A stretch of DNA of 64,000 bases from Caprimulgus europaeus. Its lineage: Eukaryota; Chordata; Aves; Caprimulgiformes; Caprimulgidae. This document shows, one piece after another, positions 55,501 to 64,000 of this stretch; the first letter of the stretch is position 1, and every line of letters begins with the position of its first letter. The translations under genes were made by a program, and so were the position numbers. The notes under the pieces were generated by a model. The model ran no database searches. It was not told the DNA's origin and saw only the letters and a list, made by a program, of their open reading frames with translations. Location of the stretch: positions 1,825,001-1,889,000 of the forward strand of contig OU015542.1 of assembly GCA_907165065.1 (NCBI GenBank), written 5' to 3'.

Positions 55501-56700
55501 CCACACGCGTGCTTACCCCTCTGACACAACCCATGCCTCGGGGCTGGGCCACCCATGGGTGCCCCTGCCCGGCCCTGCGCTGGGTGTGGGTTCCTGATGT
55601 GCGTGCTGGGTTCCTGGAGTCACTGGGGGTCCCCGGTGTGTCCCCCCACTGTGGGTGCAGGTCCTGGCCTTGTGTCTGCTGTGGCTGGTGCACTCGGGGT
55701 GGGCACCCACAGCAGGTGAGGGTCCCCAGGGTGGGTGCTGGATGGGGGTGCCCGGCCCCAGGGTGGGTCCCCAGTGCAGAGCACTGGTGCGTGTCCCCAG
55801 TGTGGGTGCCCGGCCCGTGTGTGTGTCCCCGGTGTGGGTGCCCGGCCCCGGTGCAGATGCCCGGTCCCCTCCGTGTCCCAGGTGCGTGTCCCCAGTCCCC
55901 TGCGCGTGTCCCTGCTGTGGGTGCCCAGTCCCGGTACGGGTCTCTGGTGTGGATTCCTTGTCCCTTGCGTGTCCCCAGTGCGGATGCCCAGTTCTCTACA
56001 TGTCCCCAGTGTGTGTCTCCAGTCCCTCACGCATGTCCCCTGGTGAAGATCCCTGCTCCCCGTGCCTGGCCACAGTGCGTGAGCCCGGTGTGGGTGCCCA
56101 GTCCCGGTACAGGTCCCCGGTGCGTGTGCCCAGTCCCCTACGTGTCACCGGTGCAGACACTCGGTCCTCGCTGCGTGTTCCTGGTGTGTGTGCTCGGTCC
56201 CGGGGCGGGTGCCCAGGCCCGGTGCGTGTCCCCGGTCCCAGTGCGTGTCCACGGTGCAGATGCCCGATCCCGATGCGTGTGCTGAGTCCCAGTGTGTGTT
56301 GCCGGTCCCGGTGCGTGTACCCGGTCCCGGTGTGTGTCCCCGGTCCCGGTGAGTGGCCCCGGCGCAGATGCCCGATCCCGGTGCGTGTCCCCGGTACGTG
56401 TGCTGAGTCCTGGTGTGTGTCGCCGGTCCCGGTGCGTGTACCCGGTCCCGGTGTGTGTCGCCAGTGCGTGTCCCCGGTCCCGGTGAGTGGCCCCGATGCA
56501 GATGCCCGTTCCCCCGTGCATGTCCCCGGTGCGTGTAGCAACTGCAGGTGCCCGGACCCGGTGCGTGTCCCCGGTACGGGTGCCCGGTGCGAGTGCCCGG
56601 TCCCGGTGCGGGTTCCCGGTGCGGGTGCCCGGTCCCGGTGAGGGTGCCCGGTGCAGATGCCCGGTCCCGGTGCGTGTCCCCGGTCCGTGTGCCCGGTGCG
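52521..56700. other. EMID1-DTX1 intergenic region without recognised genes
   Basis: No conserved protein, RNA gene or intact retroelement was recognised. The region holds GT-rich sequence to about 52.9 kb, a ccatgtccccatgccatgtc array (53690-54200) and a ctgtccccagatctgtcccc array (55000-55290). An extensive cccggtcccggtgcgtgtcc array follows (55780-56720). An A/T-richer spot at 54275-54298 (gagcaattaaagcaaattag) stands out against the GC-rich background. Confidence 0.6.
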
Positions 56701-56720
56701 GGTGCCCAGTCTCGGTGCGG
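55780..56720. repeat. GTGCGTGTCCCCGGTCCCG minisatellite before DTX1
   Basis: Roughly 940 bases of variable ~18-25 bp units (ggtgcgtgtccccggtcccg, ggtgcagatgcccggtcccg). The array runs directly into the presumed DTX1 promoter. It creates long open frames on both strands (414 and 436 codons antisense) that are repeat artefacts. Confidence 0.95.
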
Positions 56721-56885
56721 GTGCCCGGTGCGCGTGCCCGCCGGGCCGTGCGCGTCGCCGCCGGTGCCCGTGGCTGCCTGTCGCTGCCGAAGCGCTGCCA
56801 CCGCCCGGCCCCGCGCCCGCCGCCGCCGCTGTTGCTGCTGCTCCCGGTGCGGCTGCAGGTCCCGCTGCGGCTGCGGCTGCCGGAG
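56720..56885 (+). promoter_or_regulatory. DTX1: Probable DTX1 CpG-island promoter / non-coding exon 1
   Basis: CpG-dense, GCC/CTG-rich sequence ends in a good donor (ggag|gtaacg, exon end 56885). It lies 1.1 kb before a strong acceptor (cttgttttgcag, 58019-58030) that would begin the 5'UTR part of the start-codon exon. The placement is inferred from composition and splice signals only. Confidence 0.5.
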
Positions 56886-58030
56886 GTAACGGCGTGAGGC
56901 CGGGCGATGCCGGGCGGCGGCCATGGCCATGGCGGGGCGGGGGGTGCCGGCTCCGGGGGGAGCGAGCACCGGGGGCTGGGGGGCTGGCGTGCACCGGAGG
57001 GACCGAGCACCCGGGGAGACCGTGCACCGGGGGGCTCGGGGTTACCGTGCGCTGGGGGAACCGAGCGCCGGGGCGACCGTGCACCGGGAGCACCGAGCAC
57101 CGGGGTGTTGGGGGCTGCCGTGCACCGGGGAGACCGCGCATCGGGGGCCAGGCCTGGGCTTTCCACCCCCCCAGAGCAGCCGGGCCCCGGGAGAGGAGGG
57201 GTCGGGGGCGGGGGGTGTCGGTACCGGGGCTCGTCCCCACTGCTCGGTCCCAGGGGGGTCCCCGGGGTTGGAGTGAGGGTCCCTCTGGCCCCGGCCGTGC
57301 TCAGGGTGACGGTGGGTGCTGGGTGAGGGTGCACACGGGTGTGGAGGGGTGAGGGTGCGTGTGTGCACACCCGTGTCGGTGCGTGTGTGTGTGGAGGGGG
57401 GTCCCTGTGGGGGGGTGTTGTGTTGTGGCCGTGGGTCCCTCTGTCCATCCATCCATCTCGGTCCTGCTGCCTGTCTGTGTCACCGGCTGTGCGTGTGCCA
57501 GCGCGTGTGCCCGTGCGTGCGTCTCTGTGTCAGTGTGTCCGTGTCTGCCCGGCCGTGTCCGTGTGTCTGTCACCCTACAGTGGTTGTGCAGCAAACCCCC
57601 TCCCTGTTTCCCCCTTCCACCCATCCCCGTGGGGCTGGGGGCTGCTGTGGGTGGGCGAGGGGGGCACGAGATCCCCCCCAGCCCGATGCCTGCAGTGCAG
57701 ATCATAAATCAGCGGTGGCTGGAGCGAGCTCAGGGTGCCACAGGCTCTCCGGCACCCAAACCACCTGGGCAGGGAGCAATGGGGCCTTGTGGGGCTCCCA
57801 CCAGCCCCCCGAGGCCATCAGCAGGGTGTCCTGTCCTCCCCTGTCCCCCTGTCCCTGCTGTCACGTTGGAGGCCAGCAGCCGGCCGGGCTGGCAGGCAGC
57901 CCACACTGCCAGGGCTGCGGGCACAGGGGCCTCACTGCCCGCTGGATTCGGGGGGTGATGGGGACAGTCCCCCAGCTGCCACACACCTGGTGGCACCCAG
58001 GGTGACCAGAGCTGTGGCCTTGTTTTGCAG

Positions 58031-58536
58031 GTGACACCCTGGACATTTGCCACCAGTGACACGCTGGGCGGTGGGGACAGCCACGGAGCCACCGAGGATG
58101 TAGGCTGAGCAGCAGGACAGGAGGAGGAAGAGGAGAAGAGGGTGTCCTGGGGACAGCACTGTGGTTGTGTGTCCCCACCATCATCTGCAGCCACCAGCCA
58201 CCCTTGAGCTGACACAGCCTGGGGACGTCCTGGTGGCTTTTTGGAGTCTGAGCCCTGGCAGCACTGCAGGGATGAGGAAGGGCCGAGGAAGACGTGCTGG
58301 GTGATGGATGGCCCCAGCCCAGCGCCGTGGTCCTGGGGGAGCGGGACCGGGTGACTCAGGGACCTTGGGGACCTGGCTGGCAGCACCCACCTCTGCAGAG
58401 CCCCGCAGCCTTTGCTCTGCTGAGCCCCAGAGCCCACTGGTGGCGGGAGCCGGGAGGAGGATTCGGAAGGGGTCTGGATGAACCCCGTGTCCCTGTGCCA
58501 GGGCAGGGCACGGGGCTGAGCCGCTGTCACCCCAGC
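58031..58536 (+). other. DTX1: DTX1 5'UTR segment of the first coding exon
   Basis: Sequence between the strong acceptor at 58030 and the start codon at 58537. It contains upstream ATGs and is not conserved coding. A second possible acceptor (ccccag ending at 58535) sits directly before the start codon and would give a very short leader, so the exon start is not settled. Confidence 0.5.
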
Positions 58537-61500
58537 ATGGCACGGCAGGGCTCGGGGGCCATGCTGGCCTCCGGTGGCCTGGGCTTCCCCCCGCAAAACC
58601 TGGCTCGAGTGGTGGTGTGGGAGTGGCTGAACGAGCACGGGCGCTGGCGGCCCTACTCGGCTGCCGTCTGCCACCACATCGAGAACGTGCTGAAGGAGGA
58701 CACCCGCGGCAGCGTGGTGCTGGGCCAGGTCGATGTCCAGCTGGCACCCTATGTCATCGACCTCCAGTCCATGCACCAGTTCCGGCAGGACACGGGTAAG
58801 GGGCTGGTGTTGAGCTGGGAACGTCCATCTCCCCTTCCATCCCTCCATCCACACATCCCTCCTTCCTTCCATCCATCCCTCCATCCTTCCATCCCTCTGT
58901 CCTTCCAGCCATCCATCCTTCCATCCCTCTGTCCCTCCATCCCTCCTTCCATCCATCTTTCCATCCCTCTCATCCATCCATCCATCCATCCCTCCATCCT
59001 TCCAGCCCTCTGTCCTTCCATTCCTCCATCCTTCTGTCCTTCCATCCATCCATTCATCCACCCATCCACCCACCTATCCTTCCTTCCATCCTTCCTTCCT
59101 TTCTCCTGTCCATCCACCCCAGTGCATATCTATTTATCTGCTTTTACTTCATCCATCCATCTGTCCATCTGTCCATTCATCCAAGTGTCTCATTGTGTAT
59201 CTGTCTGTCATTCCATCCATCCATCCATCCATCCATCCATCCATCCATCCATCCATCCATCCATCCATCCATCCACCCACCCATCTGCCTGTCCATCTGT
59301 CCCTCCATCCCACTGCACACACCCTCCTCTCTGTCCATCTGTCTGTCCTATTCCTTCTGCTCCCCCCACGGACCCCACGAGGCTCCTCCCAGCCTTTCTA
59401 TTCCCCCACCCCACTTCCCCCCTCCACCTCAGACCCCTGCCCCAGTGGGATGTGTCCCAAGTCCCTCTGTCCCCCTCTCTCCCTGCTCTGGTGGGTGATG
59501 TGTCCCGCTGTCACACTGGCCACCCCACAAAGCTGCTCCATCCAGGGTTCCCAGGGAACTGGGGAGGCCCCAGTTTGGGCACTGGGAGCTGTGGTGGGCA
59601 CTGGGCTGGCAGTGGCCATGCAGCCGTGGCAGTCGGTGTCCTCCTGCCGATGGCACTGTGCTGTGGCATACATCCAGGCCACGAGTCCTCGAGGGAAATC
59701 AGTGCTGGTCCCACCCCAGTGCTGAGCCCAGACCCCATTAAACGTGTCCCCGTCACAGTGTGACCCACTAAAGCGGCGCGTGCCGGCTGCGCCGCGGGGG
59801 ACTCGCTGGTTCGGGAGCTTTCCTGGCCGTGCCCGCACCCCTGCCTGCCCTGCCAGCGTCCAGGGGACCTGCCACACACCGAGTGACACCCCCAGCCCTC
59901 CCAGACTTGCCTGGGGCCACCCCAGAGTGGGATCTCCATGGCCGTGCCACCCCTGCCCAGCCACCGATGCCACCATCCCGGTCACCAGTGGCAGTGAATG
60001 ACCCTGTGTGTGGATGTGGCTCCTGTGATGGGCTGGGGACTGAGGTGGGGACAGAGCCAGGGACCTGCCACCCTGCTTCTGCCATCAAGCCTGGCTCCAA
60101 ATTGGTCTCGAGCCGGTCACGGGCTTGGCACCCAAAGCCATGAGTCAGTGTGGCTGTGGCTGCGCTGATTCAGGGCTGCGGGTGCCACCGGGACACCCGG
60201 GCTGTCCCCATGCCAGCTCCTGCCGCCTCAGGCCAGCACCCATCCTCCTACAGCGGGGCATCTGGTGTCACATCCCCTGGCCACAGTTCTGGGTGCTCCC
60301 AGGGGACATGTGTCCCACACTGGGGCCACAGCTGGGTTTGGGGGTGACATGTCTCTGCTGGGACCAAAACAGCTCTTCCTGGGGTGTCAAGAAGAGCAGG
60401 GCTTGGGGACAGGGGTACTGAGAGAGGGGCCTCACTGTCCCCAGGGATGTCATGGGAAGAGACATGGCCATCACTTTGGCTCCATGCCATAGATCGTCAT
60501 CATTGTCATCTCTGTGTTCCCCATCCCTGTGTCCATCTCTGTCCATCATCTCTGCCCTTGGATGTGGCCTGGGCACAGCAGGGTTTGGAGGCTCTGAAGT
60601 GTCTCTGGGGTCCTGTGGTGCTTGGTGACACGAGGGTCCCCAGTGCTGAGGGTGCTCCCGCTGTGGCATGGGGACACACAGGGTGGGGGGGACGCTGGGG
60701 GTGAGGGGGGCTTGGCTTGTGCTGTGCCTGGGGAGGGAGAAACCCAACCAGAGCGAAACGAGGTGACCCCATTCCGAGCAGCAAGGATGAATGTCCCTGT
60801 GTCCCCTCCCTGTGGCCCTGGGGATGCTGGCTCGGCCCTGCAGCTCTGGTGAGGCTGGTAGAGGGGACAGGGACTGTGGGGCTGGGGACAGCTGGTGGCC
60901 CTTGGGGACCTGGAGCTGTGTGTGTCCACATGCATGGGCTGGGGTGTCCTCCCCTTGTTCCCCTCTGCTCTGTGGCCGTGGGTGGGCAGGGGGACAGGGG
61001 ACATGTCCGTGAGTGGGCAGGGGGACACGGGATGTGGCTGTGAGTGGGCAGGGGGACACGGGATGTGGCTGTGAGTGGTCAGGGGAACATGGGACATGTC
61101 TGTGAGTGGGCAAGGGGACAGGGGATGTGGCTGTGAGTGGGCAGAGGGACACGGGATGTGGCTGTGGGTGGGCAGGGGGACACGGGATGTGGCTGTGAGT
61201 GGGCAGAGGGACACAGGATGTGGCTGTGAGTGGGCAGGGGGACACAGGATGTGGCTGTGAGTGGGCAGGGGGACAGGGGACATGTCCGTGAATGGGCAGG
61301 GGGACAGGGGATGCAGGTGCAAGGCCCAGTGGGATGCGGGGTGCAGACGTGAGTGGGATGCAGGATGGATGTGAGCGGGTGTGGGATGTGGGCACGGGCA
61401 AGTGGCAGGATGGGGAGATGGCTGCAGGGGTGGGAACACGAGCGGGATGCAGGACACGGATGTGAGTGGGATGTAGGTGTGAGCGGGAGGGGATTCGGGA

Positions 61501-63614
61501 TGGGAGCAGGAGCAGGCAGCGGGGACAAGTGGTTCTCCAGGGGCCGCTGGAGTGGGGTGAGCAGCCTCATTCCCTCCCTCTCTCCCTCCATCCCTCCATC
61601 CCATCTCTCTCCCTCCCTCTCTCCCTCTCCCTCCCTCCCTCCCTGCTGCGGGGCCGCTGGCAGAGCTGGTTCAGCACAAGGCAGCAGCTGGGCCCGGGCT
61701 CTGCTGCCTGATGCCGCTGGTGATTAATGACCGTTATTAGCGGCGTTAATCGGGCTGGGCAAACGGTGCTGGCGAGGGGACAGCGAGGCACCGTGCCATG
61801 GGGACACTGCCAGGCCACGGCTGGAGGAGGGGGCTGCGGTGCCTCCCCCTGCCCAAGAGCTTCAGGGGTGGCTGCAGCAGCCAACATGGTCCCAAAGAAG
61901 CAGCGAGGGGCCGGGATTTGGCCATGCCCAGGGGACAGCACGTGGCTGCTGTGACTGCCAGCGCTGGCCAGAGCCGCGGCAGATGTCAGGAAATGTGTCC
62001 TGACCGGGAAATGCTCCCCCGGCTCCGGCTCTGGCCAGGGGACCCCAGCCGGGGAGGATGGAGATGGGCCTGGGCCAAAGGGATGAAAGAAGGTGCTGAG
62101 GGCTGAGCTCATCGCCCTTCCCGTGGCAGCCAGGGATGTGAGCCCAACTGCCAGCAGCCTGGCTGGTGGCCAAGCCACCACCACTGCCACCACTGCTAAT
62201 GGAGCCTCATGAGTCCCCAGAGAGTACAGCGCTGAAGCCACACTGATCATCCCATTGACCCATCAACCCATCGATCCATTGATTGTCCCATTGGTCCATC
62301 AATCCATTGATCCTTCAACCCATCGATCCTTTGATGCATTGATCCATTGACCCTTCAACCCACTGATCCATCAACCCACTGATCCATCAACCCAATGATC
62401 CATCGATCCATTGACCCATCAACCCATTGATCCATTGATTCATTGATCCATCGATCCATCAACCCATCGACCCATTGATCCATTGATTCATTGATCCATC
62501 GATCCATTGATCCATCGACCCATTGATGCATTGATCCATTGACCCGTCAACCCTCTGATCCATTGATCCATCGACCCATTGATCCTTCAATCCATTGATC
62601 CATCGATCCATTGATCCATCGACCCATTGATCCATCGACCCATTGATCCATTGATCCATTGATGCATTGATCCATCGACCCATTGACCCATCGCACTCTG
62701 CCACTGCCGCTGCTCGGTGCGGGGGAAGCGGTGCTGCCTGTTGGGGTGCAGTGGCCATCACCCATCCTGCACCCATGGGTGCTTTGTGGAGGGTGAGAGC
62801 AGCTCCTTGCACCCCAAAGCGCCTCTGCAGCCCCATCCCTGCAGGGTGCTGGGCTGGGAGCTGGACACACACGTGCCTGTGGGTGCGGGTCCCTCTGCCC
62901 GCACCCATGGGTGCTGGAGCCCTGTGGGTGCTCACCCCTCCTTGTCTCCCCAGGGACCATGCGCCCCGTACGGAGGAACTTCTACGACCCGTCCTCGGCC
63001 CCGGGGAAGGGCATCGTGTGGGAATGGGAGAACGACAACAGCTCCTGGACACCCTACGACATGGACATCTGCATCACCATCCAGAACGCCTACGAGAAGC
63101 AGCACCCCTGGCTGGACCTCTCCTCCCTGGGCTTCTGCTACCTCATCTACTTCAGCAGCATGTCCCAAATGAACCGGCAAACCCAGCGCAAGCGCCGGCT
63201 CCGGCGCCGCATGGACCTGGCCTATCCCCTCACCATGGGCTCCATCCCCAAGTCGCAGTCGTGGCCGGTGGGCACCAGCACGGGGACCCCCTGCTCCTGC
63301 CCGCAGTGTCTGCTGGTCAACAGCACCCGCGCCGCCTCCAACGCCATCCTGGCCTCCCAACGCCGCAAGCTCTACCCGGGCGCCGTCCGCCAAAGCAGCA
63401 CCTTCACCGGGGCGGCTCTGTGGCCGGCGGGGACGGGGACGGTGGCGGTGACGGGTGGCATGGCCAAGGGAGAGGGGCTGCGGGTGCCCAATGGGGCTTT
63501 TGCCCCCAACCAGAGTGTCCCCGGTGCGGCACCGCTGCCCGGGCTCAACAACCTCAACCGGCCTGGCACACAGCGGGGAGCGGGGCTGGGCGCCCGTGCC
63601 ACTGTCCCCACGGG
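58537..63614 (+). CDS. DTX1: Deltex E3 ubiquitin ligase 1, N-terminal exons (3'-partial)
   Basis: RING E3 ligase that binds Notch ankyrin repeats through its N-terminal WWE domains and modulates Notch signalling. Exons are 58537-58795 and 62954-63614, separated by a 4.2-kb intron and followed by a gtaagc donor at 63615. The frame is continuous (306 codons plus 2 nt). The protein begins [23 protein letters not shown]1 (about 15-90) includes [19 protein letters not shown] and [22 protein letters not shown]2 (about 93-165) includes [19 protein letters not shown] and [20 protein letters not shown]. After it come a basic [19 protein letters not shown] segment and a Pro/Gly/Ala-rich linker ending [14 protein letters not shown]. 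That linker looks shorter than the proline-rich one in human DTX1. The RING finger and Deltex C-terminal domain lie beyond the window. Confidence 0.95.
58820..59290. repeat. CATC/CCTTC tetranucleotide array in DTX1 intron
   Basis: About 470 bases of catccatccctcc-type units, with a pure (catc)n run at 59214-59275. It starts about 25 bases after the donor of the first WWE exon. Confidence 0.95.
60970..61330. repeat. 31-bp minisatellite in DTX1 intron
   Basis: About eleven units of 31 bp (gtgagtgggcagggggacac, then gggatgtggct), for example with gac at 61024 and 61055. Copies are highly similar, and degenerate derivatives follow to about 61500. Confidence 0.95.
61560..61650. repeat. CCCT/CTCC pyrimidine microsatellite
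   Basis: A run of ccctccctctctccctcc-type sequence in the DTX1 intron, polypyrimidine on the + (transcript) strand. Confidence 0.9.
61720..61755. promoter_or_regulatory. TAAT homeodomain-motif cluster
   Basis: Three TAAT/ATTA cores lie within about 30 bases (gtgattaatgacc, gttattagcgg, gcgttaatcggg) in an otherwise GC-rich DTX1 intron. This is a candidate homeodomain-bound enhancer core. No other evidence is available from sequence alone. Confidence 0.35.
62250..62695. repeat. CATTGATCCATCGACC short tandem array
   Basis: About 440 bases of 8-bp-based units (attgatcc, catcgacc, catcaacc) lie 260 bases before the second DTX1 coding exon. The units are rich in GATC and partly self-complementary (tgatcca / tggatca). 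The reverse-strand open frame with repeating MDQWINGS is an artefact. Confidence 0.97.
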
Positions 63615-63904
63615 GTAAGCGGGCTGGAGGAGGGTGGCCTGGGGAAGGGGACAGCTGTGATGTCACCGAGGCTGTAGGGATCCTCTGGGGTGCAGGGATG
63701 GGCACGCAGAGAGAGGGGAAGGGGAGGTGGAGGTGACTCGTCCCCAGCTGTCACTCGGCAGCCCCAGCCCTTCCGGCACCATGTCACCTCCAGCCCCAGG
63801 CCCCCCACCCTGGGGATGTGGTGGCAGGAGGGACAGCCCCAGCAGCTGGCTCAGCTCGGATGGTCCCCTGGATCCTGGCCCCTGCAGAGGGGCTGTGGTG
63901 ATTT

Positions 63905-64000
63905 GTGCAGCGTGCTGTGCCATGCTGTGCCATGTCACACGATGCCATGCTGTGCCATGCCGTGCCATGTCACACGATGCCATGCTGTGCCATGCCATGC
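63905..64000. repeat. CCATGCTGTGCCATG repeat at the window edge
   Basis: Short units of ccatgctgtgccatgtcaca, with a ~54-bp longer period (cacacgatgccatgctgtgc appears twice), lie in the next DTX1 intron. The array continues past the right edge of the window. Confidence 0.85.

Noticed and set aside
56138-57448. Reverse open frames of 414 and 436 codons upstream of DTX1
   Set aside because: They follow the GTGCGTGTCCCCGGTCCCG minisatellite (repeating TGTGHTHRDR-like peptides) and lack conserved sequence.
60268-61401. 377-codon reverse open frame with repeating [14 protein letters not shown] units
   Set aside because: It is produced by the 31-bp minisatellite in the DTX1 intron; no conserved domain.

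Overview
This window is vertebrate nuclear DNA and almost certainly avian. It holds spliced genes with canonical GT-AG introns, CpG-island promoters, very GC-rich minisatellite-laden introns and several CR1 LINE 3' fragments, the usual retroelement of bird genomes. The gene density suggests a microchromosome. Bacterial features (operons, RBS, CRISPR, IS) do not apply. Five protein-coding genes can be read exon by exon. They are human 22q12 genes (AP1B1, GAS2L1, EWSR1, EMID1) followed by DTX1, which lies at 12q24 in human.

Layout. (1) 1-6.2 kb, + strand: the last seven coding exons and 3'UTR of AP1B1 (AP-1 beta appendage), including a 9-nt microexon. (2) 7.1-14.6 kb, - strand: GAS2L1 (CH + GAR domains, two SxIP motifs), tail-to-tail with AP1B1. 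(3) 15.35-39.1 kb, - strand: complete EWSR1 with 17 coding exons that all join in frame (671 aa). Its introns carry CR1 copies, simple repeats and an AT-rich block around small exon 9. (4) 39.1-40.35 kb: EWSR1 CpG promoter with a cluster of CRE palindromes, then a minisatellite. (5) 40.35-51.3 kb, - strand: EMID1 (signal peptide, EMI domain, collagen triplets, coiled coil, basic tail; 451 aa), with a second coiled-coil exon that looks mutually exclusive with exon 14. (6) 51.3-56.7 kb: no gene recognised, mostly GT-rich and minisatellite DNA. (7) 56.7 kb to the end, + strand: the 5' part of DTX1 (both WWE domains). Its RING and C-terminal domains lie beyond the window.

The genes do not form one pathway; they act in clathrin-coat sorting, actin-microtubule crosslinking, RNA binding/transcription, extracellular matrix and Notch regulation. 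The most interesting points are the apparent mutually exclusive EMID1 exon pair, the AP1B1 microexon, the absence of RASL10A and RHBDD3 from their expected slots, the EMID1-DTX1 junction, the CRE cluster upstream of EWSR1, and a pair of near-identical CR1 copies whose recombination would delete EWSR1 exons 4-11 in frame. Most long open frames in the window are artefacts of GC-rich tandem repeats.
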